Assembly (NCBI GenBank): GCA_946886255.1
Contig: CAMPIG010000195.1
Coordinates: forward strand, 1 to 8,499
Length of the DNA stretch: 8,499 bases
From: an uncultured Cellvibrio sp.
GTDB lineage: Bacteria; Pseudomonadota; Gammaproteobacteria; Pseudomonadales; Cellvibrionaceae
Direction: 5' to 3'
Shown here piece after piece: positions 1-6,388 of the stretch (its first letter is position 1; each line of letters opens with the position of its first letter). A model generated the notes under the pieces. The model had not been told where the DNA came from, did not search any database, and was given only the letters and a program-made list of their open reading frames with translations. The position numbers and the translations under genes were made by a program.

Positions 1-23
1 AGAAACATCGCGCCCAAGCCTGA
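1..23 (+). CDS. def: Peptide deformylase, C-terminal tail only (partial, probable)
   Basis: Reading from base 3, six codons give KHRAQA followed by a TGA stop at 21-23. Basic tails of this kind (Lys/Arg/His-rich, ending in Ala) are typical of the C-terminal helix of gammaproteobacterial peptide deformylases, and def normally lies directly upstream of fmt on the same strand. Def removes the N-terminal formyl group from nascent proteins, the reverse partner of Fmt. The identification rests on six residues plus gene order, so it is probable and not certain. The stop codon lies inside the left arm of the terminator hairpin at 16-48. Confidence 0.5.
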
Positions 24-48
24 TCTAAACCATCAGGCTTTTTTCTTT
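16..48 (+). terminator. Rho-independent terminator between def tail and fmt
   Basis: A perfect 9-bp inverted repeat, AAGCCTGAT (16-24) and ATCAGGCTT (32-40), encloses a 7-base loop and runs straight into a T-rich tract (39-48, interrupted by one C). This is the classic shape of an intrinsic terminator for plus-strand transcription. The reverse strand lacks a T tract after the stem. The left arm covers the stop codon of the upstream reading frame. Only 26 bases separate the T tract from the fmt start, so any fmt transcript must start in that short stretch, read through the hairpin, or be processed there. Confidence 0.75.
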
Positions 49-74
49 ACGACTCACCAACAGTCAGGTCTTCC

Positions 75-1058
75 ATGTCATCATCGTCTCGTCCCGCCGC
101 TGAGGGTCTGCGTATTGTCTTCGCTGGCACTCCGGATTTTGCGGCGCACCATCTGCAAGCCCTGCTGGACAGCCACCACCAGATCATCGCGGTATATTCA
201 CAACCGGATCGCCCGGCCGGGCGCGGCAAAAAATTAACTGCCAGTCCGGTAAAGGCGCTGGCCCTCACCAAGGGTATTCCGGTCTATCAGCCGATTTCCC
301 TTAAAGACCCGACAGCCCAGCAAGCGCTGGCGGCGCTGCAGGCGGACATTATGGTGGTCGTGGCTTATGGCCTGTTGTTACCCAAGGCGGTTCTGGATAC
401 ACCACGACTGGGTTGTATCAATGTGCACGCATCCATCCTGCCCCGCTGGCGTGGCGCCGCACCGATTCAGCGCGCAGTGGAAGCTGGCGATACCCGTACC
501 GGGGTAACCATCATGCAGATGGATGTGGGGCTGGATACCGGGGACATGCTGTTAAAAGCTGAGTGTCCGATTCTGCCGGAGGATACCGGCGGCAGCCTTC
601 ATGATCGACTGCTGACTATCGGTGCGCCAGCGCTTCTGCAAGCCCTCGATCAACTACAACACGGCACGGCTAAACCCGAAGCACAAGACGATACCCAAAG
701 TTGCTATGCACCCAAATTACACAAAGACGAAGCGTTGCTGGACTGGCGGCAACCGGCAGCTGTACTGGAGCGCAAAGTGCGCGCGTTTAATCCTTTTCCT
801 GTGGCCTTTACCCAAAAAACAGGCAGCGAGGAGCGCATTCGTATCTGGGCAAGCCGAGTCGTTGCTGGCAATGCAGATAAACCCTTTGGCAACTTGATCG
901 ACGTGGGCACCACCGGCATCCGCGTCAGCTGCGGTCAGGACAGTTTGTTGCTTGAGCAACTGCAATTACCCGGTAAAAAACCGGTAGCGGTCGATGAACT
1001 GCTCCGCGGACATCCCCATCTTTTCAATGTCGGCGATCAGTTGGAGTTACCCGCCTGA
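75..1058 (+). CDS. fmt: Methionyl-tRNA formyltransferase
   Basis: Fmt transfers a formyl group from 10-formyltetrahydrofolate to the amino group of Met-tRNA(fMet), producing the initiator tRNA in the cytoplasm. The 327-residue product has the expected two-domain layout. The N-terminal Rossmann-type formyltransferase domain opens with VFAGTPDFAA (about 15-24) and carries the family signature NVHASILPRWRGAAPIQRA (116-134). Catalytic residues are visible as N116, H118 and D154 (in VGLDTGD), matching E. coli N106/H108/D144 with a constant offset of ten. A linker around 200-215 (YAPKL) leads to the C-terminal OB-fold tRNA-binding domain, with RAFNPFPVAF at 236-245. The ATG at 75 is chosen because the conserved core begins about ten residues later. 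The upstream Shine-Dalgarno is weak (AGG at 66-68). The stop overlaps the rsmB start by one base (TGATG), pointing to translational coupling. Nothing appears broken or missing. Confidence 0.98.
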   Translation: MSSSSRPAAEGLRIVFAGTPDFAAHHLQALLDSHHQIIAVYSQPDRPAGRGKKLTASPVKALALTKGIPVYQPISLKDPTAQQALAALQADIMVVVAYGLLLPKAVLDTPRLGCINVHASILPRWRGAAPIQRAVEAGDTRTGVTIMQMDVGLDTGDMLLKAECPILPEDTGGSLHDRLLTIGAPALLQALDQLQHGTAKPEAQDDTQSCYAPKLHKDEALLDWRQPAAVLERKVRAFNPFPVAFTQKTGSEERIRIWASRVVAGNADKPFGNLIDVGTTGIRVSCGQDSLLLEQLQLPGKKPVAVDELLRGHPHLFNVGDQLELPA

Positions 1059-2380
1059 TGGCGCTCACTGCCCGCACGGCGGCGGCCCAGGTCATCGGTC
1101 AGATTCTGCGCCAGCAGGGTTCACTGTCGAGCCTGTTGCCGGTAAGCCAAACCAAAGTACCGGAATCAGAACGCGCATTTTTGCAGGAGTTGTGCTTCGG
1201 CACCCTGCGCTGGCAGCCGCACCTGAATGCCTACCTGCAGCGATTGCTCGACAAACCGTTGCGCGCCAAAGACAGTGATATCCAGGCACTGCTGCTGTTG
1301 GGCCTCTACCAACTGACTCAGCTGCGCGTTCCGGACCATGCTGCCATCAGCGAAACCGTGGAAGCCGCGCGCCCGTTGAAAAAACCCTGGGCCACGAAAC
1401 TGATCAACGGCGTCCTGCGCCGCTTTCAGCGGGAGCGAGAGGATCTGGATCGCCAGTTGCAAAGTGATCCTGTATTTACCAGCAACCACCCCGCCTGGCT
1501 GCTCGATATTCTCCAACGTACCTGGCCAGACCAGATCGAACAGATCATCGCCGCCAATAACGCTCACCCGCCTTTTACCCTGCGCCTGAATACGCGACGG
1601 GAAGCCCGTGCCGATTATCTTGCCCGGCTGATGTCCAACGGCATCTCCGCCCAACCCACACCGTTCAGCTCGGTTGGATTCACGTTAGACACGGCCTGCG
1701 ATCCCCGGCAATTGCCCTTGTTCGATGATGGGATTATCAGCGTACAGGACGAAGCTGCCCAATTGACCGCTGACCTGCTGCTGCTCGAACCGGGGCAATG
1801 GGTCCTGGATGCCTGCTGCGCGCCGGGAGGAAAAACGGGACATATCCTTGAAAGCACCGATGACCTGCAGGTGGTAGCGCTGGACAGTGATGAACGCCGC
1901 CTCGGGCGGGTGCGGGAGAATCTGGCGCGTTTGAATGTGAACGCGCAGATCCTGTGCGGTGATGCCAGCCAACCCACTGACTGGTGGGACGGTCGGCTCT
2001 TTGATCGCATTTTGCTCGACGCACCCTGCTCCGCCACCGGCATTATTCGGCGCCATCCGGATATCAAAGTCCTGCGCAGCGCGGCTGATATCACCAAGCT
2101 GGCGCAGCTCCAGGGCAAGCTGCTCGACAGCCTGTGGCCACTGCTCAAGCCCGATGGCATCTTGCTTTACGCCACCTGCTCCATCATGCCCGACGAGAAC
2201 ACTCGGGTTGTCGAGGCCTTCCTGACGCGACAACCCGAAGCCGTGTGTGAATCTCTCAATGTCCCCTGGGGGACGACGCAAAACTGTGGCCGACAATTAC
2301 TGCCGGCCATAAGCGGTCATGATGGGTTTTATTATGCGCGCTTACGAAAATGTTCAAAATCCGACGGCGAAAAGGGTTAA
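1058..2380 (+). CDS. rsmB: 16S rRNA (cytosine-967-C5)-methyltransferase RsmB
   Basis: RsmB (Sun/Fmu) uses S-adenosylmethionine to methylate C5 of cytosine 967 in 16S rRNA. The 440-residue protein has an N-terminal NusB-like RNA-binding domain (about 1-130, with ELCFGTLRW at 44-52 and HAAISETV at 94-101) and a C-terminal Rossmann methyltransferase domain. The SAM-binding loop is DACCAPGGKT (251-260). Motif IV is DAPCSATG with C324, and motif VI is YATCS with the nucleophile C374; these fit the E. coli pair C325/C375. The end, HDGFYYARL (421-429), is typical and is followed by about eleven extra polar residues. The ATG shares its A with the fmt stop codon, so translation is probably coupled to fmt. 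The gene ends in tandem in-frame stops (TAA TAA, 2378-2383). Confidence 0.98.
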   Translation: MALTARTAAAQVIGQILRQQGSLSSLLPVSQTKVPESERAFLQELCFGTLRWQPHLNAYLQRLLDKPLRAKDSDIQALLLLGLYQLTQLRVPDHAAISETVEAARPLKKPWATKLINGVLRRFQREREDLDRQLQSDPVFTSNHPAWLLDILQRTWPDQIEQIIAANNAHPPFTLRLNTRREARADYLARLMSNGISAQPTPFSSVGFTLDTACDPRQLPLFDDGIISVQDEAAQLTADLLLLEPGQWVLDACCAPGGKTGHILESTDDLQVVALDSDERRLGRVRENLARLNVNAQILCGDASQPTDWWDGRLFDRILLDAPCSATGIIRRHPDIKVLRSAADITKLAQLQGKLLDSLWPLLKPDGILLYATCSIMPDENTRVVEAFLTRQPEAVCESLNVPWGTTQNCGRQLLPAISGHDGFYYARLRKCSKSDGEKG

Positions 2381-2403
2381 TAAATACATCCGTACTACAC
2401 TGA

Positions 2404-2430
2404 GCCATAACAGCTTTTTATGGTGTTTTT
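2404..2430 (+). terminator. Weak candidate terminator after rsmB, with an alternative hairpin
   Basis: CCATAA (2405-2410) pairs with TTATGG (2418-2423) around a 7-base loop; a G-T wobble can extend the stem, and TGTTTTT follows up to 2430. The stem is short and AT-rich, so termination would be inefficient at best. A second hairpin, GGTGT (2422-2426) with ACACC (2431-2435) and a TTTT loop, shares bases 2422-2423 with the first, so the two cannot form fully at once. Either the region is a leaky end to the fmt-rsmB transcript or these are chance inverted repeats. Confidence 0.3.
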
Positions 2431-2469
2431 ACACCCAAACACAGTAAAGTGGCAGCCGCAGCGCAGTTG

Positions 2470-2506
2470 GGCTCGGGTGCGCACCGGTGGATTAACCGCC
2501 GGAGCC
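2470..2506 (+). promoter_or_regulatory. GC-rich structured stretch upstream of trkA
   Basis: Outer arms GGCTC (2470-2474) and GAGCC (2502-2506) enclose a hairpin with arms 2485-2490 and 2496-2501 (six pairs including one G-U, loop ATTAA) and a 10-base perfect palindrome GGTGCGCACC (2476-2485). As RNA this could fold as a small branched leader about 28 bases before the trkA start. As DNA the palindrome could be an operator. No convincing -35/-10 pair was found in the gap, so the transcription start of trkA is unknown. The structure is seen in the sequence; a regulatory role is inferred. Confidence 0.3.
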
Positions 2507-2524
2507 TGTTCACACTATTTTGCT

Positions 2525-2531
2525 AAGAAGG
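2525..2531 (+). promoter_or_regulatory. Ribosome binding site that sets the trkA start
   Basis: AAGAAGG lies 3 bases before the ATG at 2535, a rather short but usable spacing. It excludes the in-frame TTG at 2520, because the Shine-Dalgarno would then lie inside the coding region. The ATG at 2535 also yields the usual TrkA N-terminus [12 protein letters not shown]. Confidence 0.7.
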
Positions 2532-2534
2532 CTT

Positions 2535-3923
2535 ATGAAGATCATCATCCTTGGTGCGGGACAAGTGGGCGGTAGTCTTGCAGAGCATCTCGCCAGTGAA
2601 GCCAATGACATCACCGTGGTGGACACCGACGAAGGGCGCCTGCGCGATCTGCGCGACCGACTCGACATTGGCGTCATCACTGGCGAGGGGTCTCATCCGG
2701 ATATCCTGATCCAGGCCGGTATTGAAGATGCGGATATGTTAATTGCCGTGACCAATAACGACGAGATCAACATGATCGCCTGCCGCGTCGCCGACAGTCT
2801 GTTTCGCACCCCCACCAAGATCGCCCGGGTGCGCTCCACCGCCTACCTCACCCATCGCGCCCTGTTTGAAAGCGGCGCCATTCCTATCGATGTGCTAATC
2901 AGCCCCGAACAACTGGTGTCTGACTATATCTTTCGTCTCATCGAAAATCCCGGCGCCTTGCAAGTACTGGATTTTGCAGACGGCAAAGTACAGCTAGTGG
3001 CCGTGCGGGCTTATCACGGCGGACCACTGGTGGGGCAGGAGCTCAGTTATCTGCGCCAGCATATGCCCAATGTCGAGACACGTGTAGCGGCTATTTATCG
3101 GCGCAATCGCGCCATTATGCCCACCGGTTCGACGGTGATCGAAGCCGATGATGAAGTCTTCTTTATCGCTGCCAAAGCTGATATTCGGGCGGTGATGAGC
3201 GAGCTGCGCCGCTTGGAGGTGCCTTATAAACGTTTGACTATTGCCGGCGGCGGTAACATCGGTTATCGCCTCGCCAAAAAATTGGAAGGCCGTTACAACG
3301 TGCGCGTGATCGAGCACAACCGCACTCGCTGTGCTCGCTTGTCCGAACAACTGGAGCGCGCCATCGTGCTGCACGGCAGCGGCACCGACCAGGATTTGTT
3401 GCTGGAAGAAAATATCGAGGAAACGGATGTATTCCTCGCACTGACTAACGATGACGAAGCCAACATCATGTCCTCCATGCTCGCCAAGCGGCTCGGCGCC
3501 CGCAAGGTGATGACGCTGATCAACAACCCGGCCTATGTGGATCTGGTGCAGGGCGGCGATATCGACATCGCCATTTCCCCCCAGACCACCACCATCGGCA
3601 GCCTGCTCACTCACGTGCGGCGCGGCGATATGGTGAACGTTCACTCACTGCGCCGGGGCGCGGCGGAAGCACTGGAGCTGATTGCCCACGGCGACGCCAA
3701 ATCATCCAAGGTGGTCGGTAAAGCATTGGAGGATATCGATCTGCCGGAAGGCGCCAATATCGGGGCAATTGTGCGTGATACCGCAGATGGTGAAAGCGAG
3801 GTCATCATCGCCCATGACGATGTGGTAGTGCAGTCCGGCGATCACGTGATTGTGTTCCTGTTGGATAAAAAGCACACTCGCGACATCGAGAAGCTGTTCC
3901 AAGTCGGCTTCACCTTCTTTTGA
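2535..3923 (+). CDS. trkA: Trk potassium uptake system regulatory protein TrkA
   Basis: TrkA is the cytoplasmic nucleotide-binding gating ring of the Trk K+ uptake system; it docks on the TrkH pore, and NAD(H) or adenine nucleotide binding modulates transport. The product is 462 residues, close to the E. coli protein (458), and is an internal duplication: RCK_N domain 1 with GAGQVG (7-12) and acidic D30 at the end of the second strand, RCK_C domain 1 (about 140-225), RCK_N domain 2 with AGGGNIG (237-243) and E260, and RCK_C domain 2 (about 370-455). Related motifs AVTNNDE (71-77) and ALTNDDE (302-308) mark the equivalent site in each half. The start at 2535 is supported by AAGAAGG and by the family N-terminus. 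It is separated from rsmB by 154 bases with structured sequence, so it may have its own promoter. trkH follows 33 bases downstream, presumably on the same transcript. Confidence 0.98.
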   Translation: MKIIILGAGQVGGSLAEHLASEANDITVVDTDEGRLRDLRDRLDIGVITGEGSHPDILIQAGIEDADMLIAVTNNDEINMIACRVADSLFRTPTKIARVRSTAYLTHRALFESGAIPIDVLISPEQLVSDYIFRLIENPGALQVLDFADGKVQLVAVRAYHGGPLVGQELSYLRQHMPNVETRVAAIYRRNRAIMPTGSTVIEADDEVFFIAAKADIRAVMSELRRLEVPYKRLTIAGGGNIGYRLAKKLEGRYNVRVIEHNRTRCARLSEQLERAIVLHGSGTDQDLLLEENIEETDVFLALTNDDEANIMSSMLAKRLGARKVMTLINNPAYVDLVQGGDIDIAISPQTTTIGSLLTHVRRGDMVNVHSLRRGAAEALELIAHGDAKSSKVVGKALEDIDLPEGANIGAIVRDTADGESEVIIAHDDVVVQSGDHVIVFLLDKKHTRDIEKLFQVGFTFF

Positions 3924-3956
3924 CGTTTAACGGCCCATTGATGGATTACGTGTAAC

Positions 3957-5402
3957 ATGAATTTTGCCATCATCGCCCGGGTGCTGGGCGTACTGCTCAC
4001 CCTGTTCAGCCTGACGCTGTTGGTCCCCATCGCCATCTCCCTGTGGTTCGACGACCACAATTACATGACTTTCCTGCTGGCCTTTGGCATCACCTTCGCC
4101 GCCGGTATCGGCCTATGGCTACCGGCGCGCGCCAGCAAGGCGGATTTGCGCACACGCGACGGCTTTTTGATTACTGCATTGTTCTGGTCGGTGTTGAGCA
4201 CCTTCGGTGCGTTGCCGTTAATCCTGTCCGACGGCCTGACCTTGACGTTCACTGACGCCATGTTTGAAGCGGTTTCGGGCCTGACCACCACCGGGGCTAC
4301 CGTTATCAGCGGCCTGGATCAGCTGCCCCCCTCCATCCTCTACTACCGCCACCAGTTGCAATGGTTCGGCGGGATCGGGATTATCGTTATTGCTGTGGCG
4401 ATCTTGCCGATGCTGGGTATCGGGGGCATGCAGTTGTACCGTGCGGAAGCACCGGGGCCGGTGAAGGACAACAAACTCACGCCACGTATTACCGAAACCG
4501 CCAAGGCATTGTTCCTGATGTACCTGGTGCTTACCGTCACCTGCGGTGCTGCCTATTGGCTGGCGGGGATGAACTGGTTTGAAGCCCTGTGCCATGCATT
4601 TTCCACCGTCGCCAACGGCGGCTTCTCCACCCACGATGACAGCATTCGTTACTTTGATAGTTCGGCAATCCTGCTGATTTGCTCCATCTTTATGCTGATC
4701 TCCGGCGCTAACTTCGCGTTGCACTTCTTCGTCTGGCGGGAGAAAAGCCTGCATTATTATTTCGCTGATGCAGAGTTCCGATTTTACTTTGGCTGGATCG
4801 CCGTGGGCACTCTGGTGACCGTGGGTTATCTCTACTTCACGCATACCTACGACGCCAAAGACAGCTTTGTCATCGGCTTCTTCAATCTGGCATCAACTCT
4901 CAGCACGGCGGGTTTCGCGGCAGACTTCGTCGCCTGGCCATCCTTCCTGCCCTTTGCGTTATTCATCCTCGCATTTCTTGGCGGCTGCGCCAGCTCGACT
5001 GGCGGCGGTATGAAGATGATTCGTGTGTTGCTACTTTATAAACAGGGTATCCGCGAGATCCATCGCCTGATCTTCCCCAACGCCGTCATCCCCATCAAGG
5101 TGGGGCGCATCAATGTGTCTGATCGCGTGGTGGAAGCGGTGTGGGGATTTTTTGCGATGTACGTGGTGATGTACATCCTGATGTTTTTACTGCTGTTGAT
5201 GAGCGGCCTGGATCTGGTGACCGCCTTCTCCGCCGTCGGCGCCTGCATCACCAATCTCGGCCCGGGCATGGGCGAGGTCGCGTCCAATTACAGCAGCATC
5301 AATGCGCCGGCAAAATGGGTGTTGTGCTTTGCGATGCTGTTGGGACGGTTGGAGGTGTTTACCTTGTTGGTGTTGTTTAGTCCGATGTTTTGGCGGCGGT
5401 AG
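3957..5402 (+). CDS. trkH: Trk potassium uptake system membrane pore TrkH
   Basis: TrkH is the inner-membrane K+ translocating subunit, related to K+ channels through four pseudo-repeated M1-P-M2 units. The 481-residue protein is hydrophobic throughout and shows the four pore-loop segments in order: LTTTGAT (109-115), TVANGGFST (217-225), STAGFA (316-321) and NLGPGMG (433-439), each supplying the selectivity-filter glycine. The intramembrane loop of the third repeat is visible as GGCASSTGGGMKMIR (342-356). Two leading helices (about 5-30 and 37-55) precede the first unit, as is usual for TrkH/TrkG. Length and ends match the family. The ATG at 3957 fits the family N-terminus but has no clear Shine-Dalgarno; the nearest purine-rich stretch (GATGGA, about 3939-3944) is too far away. 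It follows trkA by 33 bases and ends tail-to-tail with the minus-strand ligase gene, 29 bases away, with no recognisable terminator in between. Confidence 0.97.
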   Translation: MNFAIIARVLGVLLTLFSLTLLVPIAISLWFDDHNYMTFLLAFGITFAAGIGLWLPARASKADLRTRDGFLITALFWSVLSTFGALPLILSDGLTLTFTDAMFEAVSGLTTTGATVISGLDQLPPSILYYRHQLQWFGGIGIIVIAVAILPMLGIGGMQLYRAEAPGPVKDNKLTPRITETAKALFLMYLVLTVTCGAAYWLAGMNWFEALCHAFSTVANGGFSTHDDSIRYFDSSAILLICSIFMLISGANFALHFFVWREKSLHYYFADAEFRFYFGWIAVGTLVTVGYLYFTHTYDAKDSFVIGFFNLASTLSTAGFAADFVAWPSFLPFALFILAFLGGCASSTGGGMKMIRVLLLYKQGIREIHRLIFPNAVIPIKVGRINVSDRVVEAVWGFFAMYVVMYILMFLLLLMSGLDLVTAFSAVGACITNLGPGMGEVASNYSSINAPAKWVLCFAMLLGRLEVFTLLVLFSPMFWRR

Positions 5403-5431
5403 GTGCAGTTGGACCGGACTGATAGCAATAA

Positions 5432-6388
5432 TCACAGACCGTCTCTGGTGAAGGTGCGCATCACGTAATCCACGCGCTGTTCCGGGGCGCGGTGGGCGCG
5501 GGGTTTGAGGGATTCGATGTGGCGCAGGCGCGGTAGCAGGCCGCGACCATTGGCGACTTGAATCGATAATCCGGGGCGTGCATTCAATTCCAGCAGCTGC
5601 GCGCCGCGCACTTTGTCGAGCACAATGTCAGTACCGATATAGCCCAGGCCGGTCATCTCATAGCAGCGCGAGGCCAGCAACAGCATGTCACGCCAGTTGG
5701 CGATCTGGATTTCATTGAGCGGGCGTTTGGTGTCGGGGTGGTGAGTAACCGGTTTGGAGAATTGCACGGCTTTGAGCGCGCGGCCGGTGGCGATATCCAG
5801 ACCCACCCCCACCGCGCCCTGATGCAAGTTGGCTTTGCCATCAGACGCATGGGTTGCGAGGCGCAGCATCGCCATTACCGGGTAGCCCTTGAAGACAATG
5901 ATGCGGATATCTGGCACGCCTTCGTAAGAATAACCTTCAAACGAATCGTCGAACTGGATCAGGTCTTCCACGATCACCATGTCCGGCTTTCCGCCCAGTG
6001 AATAGAGACCCGCGAGGGTGTTACTCATGTGGCGACGGATATCCTCCACCGTAATTTCCGCACCGGATGATTTGATGAACTTGTCGCCGCGTCGGCCGAT
6101 GATGACCAAAATTCCCTTACCACCGGAACCCTTCGCCGGCTTGACCGCGAAGCCTTCCAAGCCTTCCAGCTTTTTTTCGATATGGGCAATTTCGTGTTGT
6201 TGTTCCACCACGAAGAACAGGCGCGGCGTTGCTACCTCATATTCTTCGGCAAGCAGCTTGGTTTTAAGCTTGTTGTCCACCAGCGGGAACAGGTGGCGAG
6301 AATTGTAGCTGCCAATAAAGTCGCGATTGCGGCAGTTCATTCCCAGAATTCCCATGCGGCTCAAGCGCCACGGACTAACCCACTTCAC
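5432..6388 (-). CDS. RimK-related ATP-grasp ligase (alpha-L-glutamate ligase-like protein)
   Basis: A 318-residue ATP-grasp carboxylate-amine ligase. Such enzymes activate a carboxylate as an acyl phosphate and join it to an amine. The best-known relative, RimK, adds glutamate to ribosomal protein S6, but this gene belongs to the separate RimK-related group (the family I know as TIGR02291) that occurs beside the two upstream genes. Visible motifs: the conserved start GILGMN (13-18) with PLVDNKLKTK (35-44), the ATP-grasp glycine-rich loop KPAKGSGGKG (83-92), VIVEDLI (138-144), DIRIIVF (160-166), HQGAVGVGLD (189-198), and the metal-binding ELNARPG (267-273, E267 and N269) after D254. Apparent catalytic residues are intact, so it should be active; the substrate is unknown. 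The start codon is GTG, overlapping the stop of the upstream membrane protein gene (GTGA, 6385-6388), so translation is probably coupled. Probably cytoplasmic, as no signal peptide or membrane helix is seen. Confidence 0.93.
   Translation of the reverse strand: MKWVSPWRLSRMGILGMNCRNRDFIGSYNSRHLFPLVDNKLKTKLLAEEYEVATPRLFFVVEQQHEIAHIEKKLEGLEGFAVKPAKGSGGKGILVIIGRRGDKFIKSSGAEITVEDIRRHMSNTLAGLYSLGGKPDMVIVEDLIQFDDSFEGYSYEGVPDIRIIVFKGYPVMAMLRLATHASDGKANLHQGAVGVGLDIATGRALKAVQFSKPVTHHPDTKRPLNEIQIANWRDMLLLASRCYEMTGLGYIGTDIVLDKVRGAQLLELNARPGLSIQVANGRGLLPRLRHIESLKPRAHRAPEQRVDYVMRTFTRDGL

Noticed and set aside
1685..2296. 203-codon antisense open frame opposite rsmB
   Set aside because: It overlaps a full-length, motif-complete rsmB and shows no domain or ribosome binding site; it is a shadow of GC-rich coding sequence.
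2353..2386. Possible trkA promoter (TTCAAA with TTAATA or TAAATA)
   Set aside because: Hexamers match consensus poorly and spacings are 19 or 22 bases; not strong enough to call.
2428..2450. TTTACA and TAAAGT as a promoter pair
   Set aside because: Spacing is only 11 bases, too short for a sigma-70 promoter.
2520..2534. Upstream in-frame TTG as the trkA start, adding five residues
   Set aside because: The AAGAAGG ribosome binding site at 2525-2531 would lie inside the gene, and the family N-terminus begins at the ATG at 2535.
2994..3644. 216-codon antisense open frame opposite trkA
   Set aside because: It lies entirely within trkA, resembles no family, and has the His/Gln-rich composition expected from reading a coding strand backwards.
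4218..4844. 208-codon antisense open frame opposite trkH
   Set aside because: It is complementary to conserved pore segments of trkH and has no recognisable protein features.
5432..6388. Calling the ligase rimK itself
   Set aside because: The N-terminal pattern GILGMN...PLVDNKLKTK and its neighbours place it in the RimK-related alpha-L-glutamate ligase-like group; S6 modification cannot be assumed.
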